64,000 nucleotides of DNA, taken from NCBI GenBank assembly GCA_017654935.2, contig CM065680.1, forward strand, positions 37,652,926 to 37,716,925, read 5' to 3'. The first letter of the stretch is position 1; every line of letters begins with the position of its first letter. Below, in pieces: positions 33,133 to 43,590 of this stretch. This DNA comes from Phymorhynchus buccinoides (Eukaryota > Mollusca > Gastropoda > Neogastropoda > Raphitomidae). The notes beneath the pieces were generated by a model that had not been told where the DNA came from, did not search any database, and worked only from the letters and a program-made list of their open reading frames with translations. The translations under genes were made by a program, and so were the position numbers.

Positions 33133-33373
33133 AGCCGGCGACAGACTATGTGACTGCCTCATACGACTCGATCAGGTCGTGACGTAGATCAAATTTTGTC
33201 TCCCGCACAGAAGAGGTCACAAGTCATCGGACTCGATCGGACTCGATCAGTGAAATTTAGAACCCGCCCTATTCGTCCCTGTCACCTGACTGGGCCCGAC
33301 TGATCGAGAAGGATGGTATGCAAGTGAGGTGAAACGTCACGACCTGATCGAGTCACATAGTCTGTCGCCAGCT
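33133..33373. mobile_element. Harbinger-like MITE with TAA duplication
   Basis: AGCCGGCGACAGACTATGTG at the left; CACATAGTCTGTCGCCAGCT at the right, inverted with one mismatch. TAA flanks both sides (33130-33132 and 33374-33376), the usual PIF/Harbinger target. Interior repeats of ACTCGATCGG at 33.22-33.25 kb. Confidence 0.65.
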
Positions 33374-33519
33374 TAAGGCAGTGAAGTCCTGAAGGGGTTA
33401 AGTGGTGTTTTGTCTCCTCCCAAATTTCCCTGGAACAAATTCTGTAGATAAAAAAAGCAAAATGTTACCTTTTGATTCTCTCCCCCTTATCACCCCCCCC
33501 CACACCACACCCACCTTCT

Positions 33520-33815
33520 CCCTCGTGGGGATACTGGGGGTCTTTCGTACAAATAGTACCGCCACATTCTGGAAGTTATGTGCTCATAACTTCCTCTAAT
33601 CTGTCACTCTCTTTGACTCTGGCTTTTCCTTACTGTCATCTACTATCTTTCTGCCTTACTGGTCCATTCGCCTGCCTTTTTACAAGAAACTCTTGCAAAG
33701 ATTTTCTCAAGCCGAAGACAGACAAGCTGGGCCTATTTCTTAGTTAGGTGCATAATGGCAGCATAACGCATCTGCACTCATAATTGACAGGAAACTGCCT
33801 GAGCAATTGAAGAAG
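33520..33815 (+). mobile_element. GAA-tail SINE, tail type A
   Basis: Head GTGGGGATACTGGGGGTCTT, body TTCTGGAAGTTATGTGCTC, tail type A (AGCCGAAGACAGACAAGCTG, TTAGTTAGGTGCATAATGGC) and a GAAGAAGAAGAA end. Confidence 0.7.
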
Positions 33816-33829
33816 AAGAAGAATACCCA

Positions 33830-36054
33830 CCCTCTTGAAATTGTTTTTGACTAATGTCGAAGTTCAACAGATTAAAAAAAAAATCAAAACCATTAAAGAA
33901 AGAATTGTTTAGTACTTCATTCACGTTTTTTTCTCTCTATTTACTGGTCAGTAGTTCTTAAAAGTATGTTTTATAATTGAGTTGTGTTGTGGGTTTTTTT
34001 GGTGTTTTTTAGAGTTGTTTTGATAGAAAAGTTATTGTTTTCAACTGGTTGTATTTAATTCAATGTAATGGGTTGTTTTATGTGTGTTTTTTGGGCTGTT
34101 TTTCAATAATAAAAGAAAAAGGAACTTGACAGGATACCTCACTAGTCAAGACCTGTGTAACTGTAACTTATTATTGGTTAATTTGGAGAGGGAGGGGGGG
34201 GGGGGGGCTATTATTCCAAGATCTGAGTTCAATTTGGAAATTATAAAGACCTTGCACACCTTCCTAGAAATCACATAAAAATTACACTTATGTCACTAGC
34301 ATCCACGCATGCACACACACACACACATGTACACACTTTCAAATAAATTATTACAACATGCTTTAGGGATATGCATACTCACAAGCACACAACTTGAATT
34401 AATTTGAATTTTCTGCAGGTATAAATAACATTGTATTGTTAAAATACATAACCGTTTTCATTTTTCTTGTGATATCAAATTATTTGTATTTAAAATATAA
34501 TACTTTTGTTGTGAGTTATTATGCATTTAAAAATAATACTTATGTGAAGTTTCATTTCTAGATCCACGTACTTGCATTACATGTATTCATTCAAAGTTTT
34601 CTGTGGCTCATGCACTTTGAAACAATATAACATGCTTTACAAATTGAAACGTGTTTTGTATGTTTTCTTCCTTTTTTTTTTCTCTAACTTATCCTCGTCT
34701 GTTCACACTTACATGTGCAGGACCTACACACGTACATCACCAACCCCCTGTGGAGATACCGGGGGTCTTTTGTACAAATAGTTCCCCCACCTTCTGGAAG
34801 TTCTGTGCTTGTAACTTCCTCTAATTCTATCATTCTCTTTGACTCTGACATTTCTCCTTGCTTACTGTCATCTGCTATCTTTCTATCTCACTTCCCTTTG
34901 CTTACTGTCATCTGCTATCTTTCTATCTCACTGGTCCATTCTCCTGCCTTTTTTCTATAAATTCTTACAAAGATTTCTTTAGCCGAAGTCAGACATGCTG
35001 GGTCTAACTATTTCATAGTTAGGCGCATAACGACAGCATGACGCATCTACGCTCATATGACAAGAAACTGAGCGAACGAAGAAGAAGTACATCACCACAG
35101 CCAAAAGAAAAGTTTACTCTTCTCCCCATTTTGTTTGTGTGTGCATGTGCATCAGAGCTGTTTACCATTACGATTTGTCCATAATCATTCCTTTTTTAGA
35201 CCTCCGATTAAACTATTACGGGCAGCAACGATGAATTCCACTGAACGAAGGGGGAAAAAAGACAAAGCGAAAGCATCACGTGAACGGTCAGCAGTAGTTG
35301 TCTGCCATCAGAATCGCATCCCTTGATTCATATTTCGAGTCATGTCACCATGCTACTTTTCTACTACGCACATATTCAAGACATCATGCCAAATAAACGA
35401 TGCTCGCAACCAGAATCTGAATCCGAATCTGCTCCTGAACTGACATGGAAAAAAAAGAACAACTGTTCAGAAACAATACAGACGAGACCACCACAAAACC
35501 TGGCCTTGTTTGGAGGCGAGTGGTAGAGAAGTGACAGCCACGTTATTTAGGCTGTGCTCATATGGACGAACGAATCATTGCTTGCAAGTGACATTGATTC
35601 GGCAGAGCATCGCAAATTTCAAGCTTGCACTTCTAAGCAGTTGTCTTTCACTGTAAGTGCTATGCAGCTTCAATTCCTTTGTCTGTTCTTTCTTCTTCTG
35701 TGGTGGGTGGCGACCAACTTCTGTTTACAGAAGTAAATGTATGCGCTACGTACATTTTCTTCTTCTGCTGCCAATGATGTGCCCCACCCCCACCCTCTCT
35801 CTTATCTTTGAATTACACACTAAAACACACACTAAAACATACAAATACATTGTCAGATTTAATTTAAATAAAAATGTTATACAGTAATTTAATTAAGTGC
35901 ACAGTCGCAAAACAAGAACTCCATGATAACCGTAAATAGTCGTATTCATTGCATTCTGAGGATTACTGACAGATTCCTCAGATTACTGATTTGAAAGCTT
36001 GGGATTACTGACAGTGGAAATTAGGGGTAAACAGCTCTGGTGCTTCTCTCACTT
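33830..36054. other. Intergenic sequence apart from the SINE at 34.7 kb
   Basis: A G-run at 34.19 kb and a short CA tract at 34.31 kb. No gene seen. Confidence 0.5.
34743..35088 (+). mobile_element. GAA-tail SINE, tail type A, with internal duplication
   Basis: Same family as at 33.5 kb. A block TTGCTTACTGTCATCTGCTA with its flank is present twice in tandem (34858-34930), making the copy longer. It ends ACGAAGAAGAAG. Confidence 0.7.
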
Positions 36055-36083
36055 TGCACTAGGCCCTATGGTCTGAACGTGGA

Positions 36084-36114
<31 letters not shown>

Positions 36115-36330
36115 CGTGTGCCCATGCACTTAGCAAACGTTAAACCCAGTGGCAACGAAAAAGTTGTTTGGTCAAAATGTAACGCACACTCACACACACA
36201 CATTTCCTTCCTCATCAGTCACACAAAAAATCTTATGCAAAAAATTTTTTTTTTAATGGGTGGCGCGAATCTGGCTGCGATGCGCTCTCCAGGTGGGAGT
36301 AACAAGAATTTCACACAGACGCCTTTGTGA
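36055..36330 (+). mobile_element. SINE of the widespread invertebrate type
   Basis: Contains TCTTTCGGATGAGACGATAA, CTGAGGTCCCGTGTGCCCAT, GCACTTAGCAAACG and GGCTGCGATGCGCTCTCC, blocks I recognise from SINE-like repeats common in molluscs and other marine invertebrates. Family name not certain. Confidence 0.5.
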
Positions 36331-36829
36331 CTATAATGTACCTAATACCTAATATAGTCTGAAAAAGACGGTAAATTTTGAAAAGCAGCAATAACAAAGG
36401 AATCATAGAAACAAAAACAGACAACAAAACAATTCCAGAAGAATGAATGATATCAGAATAGCAATTCAATACAAAAATATATAAAAATATATATATTCAA
36501 GCACAATATCAGATACCGCCAGCTCTTCAGACTGACAAAAACCCACAGACAACAAATTAGTGATCTAGAATGAAAATTCACTTGCAGACTTTTCAAAACA
36601 GCAACAATTTCACCTTTCAATAATCTGTGATCGTAACAGTCATATTCATCCCTTCGCATAACAAAAATACTGATGCACAAAAACTCATGAAACAAGAAAC
36701 GCCCTGGAAGACAATACTTTAAGCGGTAATTTTTGGATACCAGCCACTTTAAACACTTCTTGAAACAAGTATGTGTTCAACTCACCTATTTCCAACTATT
36801 ATCTAATTGACAAATTAATACATTTGTAA

Positions 36830-36960
36830 TTGTATTGCTAAAAAAAAATTGGGACTTTCCTGCTGTTGCACTGCCTTCAGGCATTGCCTCCAGGATCGTT
36901 CCCACCATCTTTATCTCTGTAAATGTTCCATATGTGTCTGTTTCAGACCGGAGGACGTTA
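36830..36960 (+). repeat. Dispersed repeat, partner of 20990-21130
   Basis: GTTGCACTGCCTTCAGGCAT, GATCGTTCCCACCATCTTT, CATATGTGTCTGTTTCAGAC. No coding. Confidence 0.6.
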
Positions 36961-38049
36961 AATGAATTTTCATTCATTCATCTATTTCCAACAGCATGGG
37001 TGGGAGCAGTAAATATCGGCTATACTGAAAAAGGCCAGGATATTATCAAATGTTCCAATTGAAGTACCAACGTACCCATCCAGATCCAGAAGTATATGGA
37101 CATAATCTCCTCTATTTTTTAGGTTTGTCAGACAGAATTGCTATACTGAATTCAGTAACCCCTGTAATAAGGAATAGAATCAGATGGTTCAATTTTGTAT
37201 TTCATTGCTTACCCATACAAACAAGTTTGTAATGAATTGTTGCATTGTATTGCTTTAACAATAAATAGTTTTGTGCTATGAGAGCCTTGGCTAGAACTGT
37301 CCTTTGCAATCACACCAGTGATATGATCAACACAACAAAACATCCATACAACACCACAGAAATCAGCCAAATTAAGCAGTTGTAAACAAGTTAAACTGTT
37401 AATTCTTTGCAATCAGTTTCATAGCACATTACTGTATTGTATTTCATGAAAGACAATAATAAAACCACTGTAATCTCTATTCAATACTTATCAAAAGTGT
37501 GCATAAATGTATCCATCAACTTCTTTCACAAGAGAGATATTCTTTCAAACATGAGGTGTAGGTGTACATATTTAGCCAAGTTTGGTTTGAGCAATAACGA
37601 CTGTAATATCAGTAACATTTGTAGCAAACAATGTATGGTTTTGATCCTAATATTGTTAATGCAGATAGTTTTACTGTTTTCTTTAAACATTCAAATCATA
37701 TTTTACTCTAAAAAGAAAGAAAAAAAACCTCTATCCTCTCAAGTTCATTCACACACTTAATCAATCAATTCTCCTCAAGTCTTACTCTCAGGGTGAAACC
37801 ATAAAAAGATCAGGGTCGAGTTTCTCTAGATAACAGTCGCCGCGCGAATAACGCTTATGCCAAACGGGGCCTAAGAAACACTTTAGAAAACGTTTGCGGA
37901 AGAATATTACAGGCTCTTGTCTGATTGATCCCCAAATTTTTTTTATCTTAAACAAACTTTAATGGACCAATCAACAACAAAAAACGTATTCACCCCTACT
38001 AGTTCCAGATAGGTCGCCGCTTGCTCGGTGTTTGACAAGAACAAAACAC
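36961..38049. other. Intergenic sequence
   Basis: Nothing recognised; AT-rich. Confidence 0.5.
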
Positions 38050-38150
38050 CATGTGAACTATCAGCAAATGAAGGGTGTTTTTTTAGACCGTTTTTGCCGA
38101 TTTGCGCTCACGCTACGTAACGTTAGCCCTTGTGAAACGGCCCCCAGGTT
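38050..38150 (+). repeat. Dispersed repeat, inverted partner of 63918-64000
   Basis: AGGGTGTTTTTTTAGACCG, TTTTTGCCGATTTG and AACGTTAGCCCTTGTGAAAC occur as reverse complement at the right end of the window. Confidence 0.55.
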
Positions 38151-38309
38151 TTCAAAAGCAAATTATCATCTGAGGTATGATTTTGCAATGCTTTTTTTGT
38201 TTACATTCATACATCAAATTTTTATTTTAAAATACAAATATGATAATGTAACAAACTCAATTAAAATGTTTTCTAAATATTTTATGCAGTGAATAGCATG
38301 TGTAGTGTT

Positions 38310-38521
38310 TATTGGCCACTGCAACACCTTTCGCTAGAGTGAATGCCCTTGGTAGATGTTTGAGTACTGACCAAACAAGGGAATAGCTCTCGCCAATAAC
38401 CCTATTTTAGGCCACTAAATGCCTGCCTTTTGCAAGAGTGAATTCCCTTTTGAATACTGACCATTAAGGGATTCACTCTCGCTGTCAAGGGCGTTAATAA
38501 CCCTAGTTGCAGTGGCCAATA
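38310..38521. mobile_element. Small TIR element
   Basis: TATTGGCCACTGCAAC at 38310-38325 is perfectly inverted at 38506-38521. The interior has two further imperfect repeats around GAGTGAAT...CCCTT. No coding. Confidence 0.65.
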
Positions 38522-38727
38522 GCTGGGATACTGCCCTCCCCTATTTACAAAAATGCGCTATGCACTATAATACAAATATTTGTTTTTAATGTGCACACAT
38601 TTACAATGAATATAAGGAGTATACAAAGCTTAAGCATCATTGTTAAAATTGTTACCCTTATTTGGGTTACCTCAAGACAAGACAAAAGCTTTCTAAAGTA
38701 ATGTGATGTGTACATTTTTACTTTATA

Positions 38728-38975
38728 TTAACCCTTTCACCGCCAATGTCGCATTTTAGCATCACAATGGTTTAACACTCATGTCACTAAAAGGCATCAA
38801 ACCAGGGCCTGTTATCCAAAGACCCTATTTTCTTAATTTTGGGAGGTAAGGATAAGCCTAATGTTATATATGTCACAGAGGAATTAGCAATATTGCAGAC
38901 TTTTTTTCTTCTGTACCCAGTTAAGTTTAATGGTATTTTTTGGCTGAAAAAAAAGGCTGGCAGTGAAAGGGTTAA
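38728..38975. mobile_element. TTAA MITE, copy 3 (inverted)
   Basis: Opposite orientation: starts TTAACCCTTTCACCGCCA followed by ATGTCGCATTTTAGC, ends GGCAGTGAAAGGGTTAA. Confidence 0.7.
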
Positions 38976-39230
38976 GAAAATAATACAAAGATTTGTTTTA
39001 ATGTGCACACATTTACAATGAATATAAGTACAGAAAGCTTAAGCATTATGTATTTTTTCATCCTTTTTTAACGTTTTCCTGAGCTTGTTCAAAATCAATT
39101 TTTAAAATATAAAAATACTAATTAAGTATTGATTTTAATACTGTAATAATGTATACTCAGACAAAAATAAGTTTCATTAAAATAAAGTTTAGTGAGGTGC
39201 ACACACATTCTTATCAAATCAATATTAAAA

Positions 39231-39641
39231 TGTGACCCAGCACCACAAAAGGGACATTAAGTGTCAAACTGACCATTCTTGAGAGAATTATACATTTGAA
39301 AACTTCAGACAATTTTCTTTCTACTGATACAAGAACCATTCTTGTATCTTTTTCCGTTCCAGAGCAGGGCATTTAAAGTTAGTAGGGCTAGTGTTGGCCA
39401 TTTTGAGAAAACAGTCTAGCCTGTCTGAAAAACAAATGCTTTGACCTACTCATTTTAAAGAACTTGTAACACCATTTAGAGACCATATTAAATATTATCC
39501 TTTATAACTATGAAAGATAGAGATAGAGAACGAAAATACCCATAACTCAAAACTGACAAAAAATGATATTTTTGATTTTTCAAGCCTGTTGTGAGAAGCT
39601 AGCCCAGATACTTAATGTCCCTTTCGTGGTGTTGGGTCACA
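39231..39641. mobile_element. TIR element of 411 bp
   Basis: TGTGACCCAGCACCACAAAA through ACATTAAG is inverted at the right end (31 bp, two mismatches). Interior AT-rich, no coding. Confidence 0.65.
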
Positions 39642-40422
39642 AATACTCAAAGCATAAAATAGAACAAAACGTACTGCACAGTAAAACATCGTCTCCGCCA
39701 AAAGAGAACAACTAATTACAGCTTAACAATGAAAACACAATGGTGTAAAATGACATTACCCACTATTATTGGTTAACATGATATTCACTATCAATTTGTA
39801 CCCCCATGTATCGTCTACTTACAACTCAGACAATCATTTCATCGCAATTTCTGAACAGCTTCCATGTTTGAACATACTGTACGTTTGAGCGTCAGGCAAC
39901 AAGTTGAAACCAACAATTCTTTATAATTCATATAACAATCTGCAAAATGTCCTTATTTCACACTCTCTTGAGTCTTTCATATAATTATAACAGATCAATC
40001 AGCTCAGATTCAAGCCAACAATTCACTCCAATGTTAGACGGTTGACCAGAACTTTGTGAAGGAAAACATTAATGAAAAATCACTTTAAACTAAAGCATTC
40101 AAACCGGTTTTAAAAGAAAAGACAAAGAGTCCATACTATGCAGAAAACTAAATTATGAACACTAATATTTAATAAAACAACAACTAATGAACAATGAATC
40201 ACTCAGAAATACTCAATATGTTTCAGTAAACAAAACAAATACATGTGAGGCAAAATAGAAACAATTATATTGCTTGGAATAAATTGTTAACAAAATGAAT
40301 ACATATTATGAAGCAAATCAGACACAATATATTGCTTGGAATACATCAAAGTTGCCCCAAAACTGATACAGTATTACCAGGTTAACTAGCAACAATTATT
40401 CTCTGACTGGTCCAAATTAGTA
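39642..40422. other. Intergenic sequence
   Basis: ATATTGCTTGGAATA occurs twice near 40.27-40.35 kb. No gene seen. Confidence 0.4.
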
Positions 40423-40426
40423 AATA

Positions 40427-42132
40427 TGTGAGAGGGTTCGCCCAGTAGGTCGTTTCGGCGATTTTGGTATCTATGGTGTGCAACCACATGGTCACATATA
40501 AATCTTAGATTTGGTAAAACTAATTCTAACAAATAATAAATAAATTTAAAGTATTACTATAACATTTAATTAGTAAATTTATAGATAAAGCTATTGTACA
40601 ATTTAGAATTTTTGTAGTTTGTTCAGAAATTTAATAATACAATTTAGAAAAAATAGAATTATAATTTTGTAGGCACAGAGATCACGTGATGTATTCAAAA
40701 TGAAAACAACTCAGTGCTGACAGCAGCTGGTCACTGATTCAAGAGTTGTCAGTCACCTTTCAGTCTGCTAGAAGCAGTTTGCTGTTTTGGGAGCCCACTG
40801 CTTGTCATAGTGAGTACATTCTAGTGATGTTATGAACAAAGTTGAAGTATTTACTCATGCATTTTAAGCTGGGATGTTATGTAGTTTTCATGTTGGCACT
40901 CAGACTGTGACTATTAACCAACAACAAGTTTTAGTTTATATTTGGGAGAAACATGAGTAACGTGGTTGTGAACTCTGCTCTGTTTCGTTCTTTTCCTTCT
41001 CTTTCTCTCTCTCTCTCTCCCTGTCTTACTATTTCTGTCTCACACTCTCTCTCTCTCTTCTCTCTCTTTCTCTTCTCTCTCTTTCTCTGTGTGAAAAGCT
41101 TTGATTTGAGTGAACAATGGAAGCTTAATGCTGCACTCTGTTTTAGTGAGGAGAAATTTAGATATTTCTTTTGTATGGAAATTGAATGTTTTAAAAGGAA
41201 AATGTTATAAAATTCAGCGTTTTAAGAGTGAAAGTTCTTAGCTGTATTTAATGGAGAGAGGATTTGTGTGTAGATTGATCAACTAGATGCAAGTTGTGTG
41301 GAGCTGAAAGTGAAGTCGATTTCTGTGACTGTGCAAATGGTAACTGATAGTGTACAGTTCATCGTGGCATATATTATTTTATAACACCATGTAGTTAACT
41401 TTACAGATTGTTTGGGAGTAAGAATTTGAATGACATTTACTACAAAACTTAAGCATGGTCTGTACAGTGTGGACAGGTCAAAGGTTCCACTGAGTTCAGT
41501 TTCTCGTTAAGAGCCCCATGATGCTTGTGGTAAGATAGACTCTGGTGTGGGCTGATGGAATAGCCTCATGTAGATTGAATGGCGCACTGGTTACAGTTAC
41601 TTGTTAAGAGTCCTGTGTCAAATTGCTAGTGCTCCGCAATTGGCATAGCCTGTTCAGTGTGGTCGGTTTAGTGGTTATAATCAGAGTTTTTATACTGCTA
41701 CCGGGAATTTGGGTCATTCCTGTCCGGTTTGCGAGTTGCGAAATCTGTTGTTATACTGCTACCGGGAATTTGGGTCATTCCTGTCCGGTTTGTGTGTTTA
41801 GAAATCGGTTCAAACTTTTGGAAAGCAAGACTGTTATAGAATGGCAATTTTAGGAATGCTGTTACTTGATGGTATTATGTGTGTGATTGCAGAAGTTGAT
41901 GTGAGAATGTAATGTCACATCAAAATGTTTTAGATAATTAAATTTGTGTTTTACTTTTATTATAAGATACTAATGAGGGTATCAAATGTTTTATTTTTAC
42001 AGGCGTGCAAAGTGTACAATAAATAAAGATAGCAAACCAAGACTGGAGTCCTGACTGATCCGAGAAGTGGATGAGTAGAACCCCAACCCCTACACGGACA
42101 ACCCTAACCCCCCCTTTCCGCACCCTGTTACA
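40427..42132. mobile_element. Probable solo LTR
   Basis: Begins TGTGAGAGGGTTCGCC and ends CGCACCCTGTTACA, flanked by AATA on both sides (40423-40426, 42133-42136). It contains AATAAATAAAG near 42.02 kb and no element coding region. Both termini start with TGT and end with ACA. A 41-bp unit TTATACTGCTACCGGGAATT with its flank is present twice at 41.69-41.79 kb. A single intact LTR left by recombination fits, but no internal part was seen to prove the family. Confidence 0.55.
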
Positions 42133-42194
42133 AATACATTAGGAATGATACATCACTTGGAAACAATAAGTACAAATTAAAACTACACCTCCAA

Positions 42195-42350
42195 AGTTGG
42201 ATTGTGGCTGCCCACGTGGCGGGGAAATCAAAACGATAATGTTCTCATCCCTAGCTGGTGCATTTGTACCATACAGTCCAAATGGTTTGACTGTTGAGTT
42301 GATCCCTGGAGTCTTTTAGCCAGGGTATGACAATAAACAAACAAACAAAA
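42195..42350 (-). repeat. Dispersed repeat, partner of 18485-18650
   Basis: Reverse-complement copy: GTGGCTGCCCACGTGGCG, GATCCCTGGAGTCTTTTAGC, then a (CAAA)n end at 42335-42350. Confidence 0.55.
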
Positions 42351-42969
42351 CAGTACAAATTCTGAGCCTGTACTGAGCGGAAGAACTTGGAATTATTGAA
42401 TAATAACCATGTTGCGCATAATCTTTCTTCAACATTGTAGAAAACAATAAAAGAAAATGACTTGACCATTGGTAGAACACTACACTGGAGAAAGTAATCA
42501 AACTGACATAATGAGCTGACTTTTGTAGTATGTGTATTGCAAAGCTTATCTGATTGGCTTTTTCGATACACCACATAACAATTTAAAAATCACCAGGACA
42601 GATATGCAATTGGGAGAAGGAAGAGCATACGGGTGGTGGTCAAAGAATACATGATGATGAATTAGAACACATCAGGGCCAACAGTCAGATAACCAAACGA
42701 AGATGAAAACTTGTCATGGTGCTGTTTCCTTCGGCATCAGAAAGCATGGGCAACCATTTTGTTATAAACAGATTAAAAATCTACTGGCCAATCAATTAAC
42801 CACTTAAAGGAGCATCAGCTTAAAACAAAAATGGACGGGTATGTTAGTCAGTTACAGACTCCACGATGGAAAAACACCACTTCTGGATAGGTTTGACGCA
42901 TTGCAGGCGCCACTTTTGAAGACAGTTGCGACGGAAACCAACAAGATGGGGTGGGGTAGGAACAACAAT
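42351..42969. other. 3' flank of the TRPM gene
   Basis: No element or ORF of interest. May hold the TRPM 3' UTR; on the minus strand no clear AATAAA is found close to the stop. Confidence 0.4.
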
Positions 42970-43217
42970 TTAACCCTTTCACCGCCAATGTCGTATTTTT
43001 GCACTACAATGGTTTAACACCCTTGTCACTATAAGGCATCAAGTCAGGGCCAGTTATCCGAAGACCCTATTTTCTTAAATTGGGGAGGTACGGATAGACC
43101 TATTTGTTATACATGTCACAGAGGAATTCCCAATACTACAGATTTTTGTCCCTTCTCTACCTAGTTAAGTTTAATGGTACATTTTGGCTGAAAAATGGCT
43201 GGCGGCAAAAGGGTTAA
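42970..43217. mobile_element. TTAA MITE, copy 4 (inverted)
   Basis: Same orientation as copy 3; TTAA at 42970 and 43214. It lies directly 3' of the TRPM stop codon, so it is probably transcribed in the 3' UTR. Confidence 0.7.
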
Positions 43218-43232
43218 AGCAGGGTTATCTTA

Positions 43233-43590
43233 CTATGCACTGCTGTCACCTGCGGAATCCGGAGCAGGCAGGTCCAGTTTCATGGCCTGCGCCAGCTGGC
43301 TGAGGACGCGCTGCACCTGTGTCTGGTGCTGCTCCTGCTGCCTGGCCATCTGCTGCTGGAGGGCCTCCTGCCTGTGCAGGACGGTGGTCACCTCTCCCCT
43401 CAGGGTCTGCAGGCTCTGCTGCAAGTCCACCTGCTCCCTTTCCCAGGCCCGGGTCATGTCCTGGAACTTCTCAGTGTCCTTCCTCTTCTGATCCTCTTTT
43501 TCCAGGTAGGAGGTCAGCTTGGTGAAGTTTTCGTTGACGTCCTCAAATCTTTTTTTGTTCTTTTCCGCAGAGTCTTTCACTTTCTGGAGA
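43233..43590 (-). CDS. TRPM exon H (coiled coil, part 2, and stop)
   Basis: The acceptor TTTTTCAG precedes 43590. In phase 2. It codes for the last 119 residues: a charged, Gln-rich coiled coil (for example LQQSLQTLRGEVTTVLHRQE) and a short acidic tail, stop at 43233-43235. In other TRPMs the C-terminal coiled coil assembles the tetramer; this one is unusually long. A TTAA MITE ends 16 bp past the stop. Confidence 0.8.
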
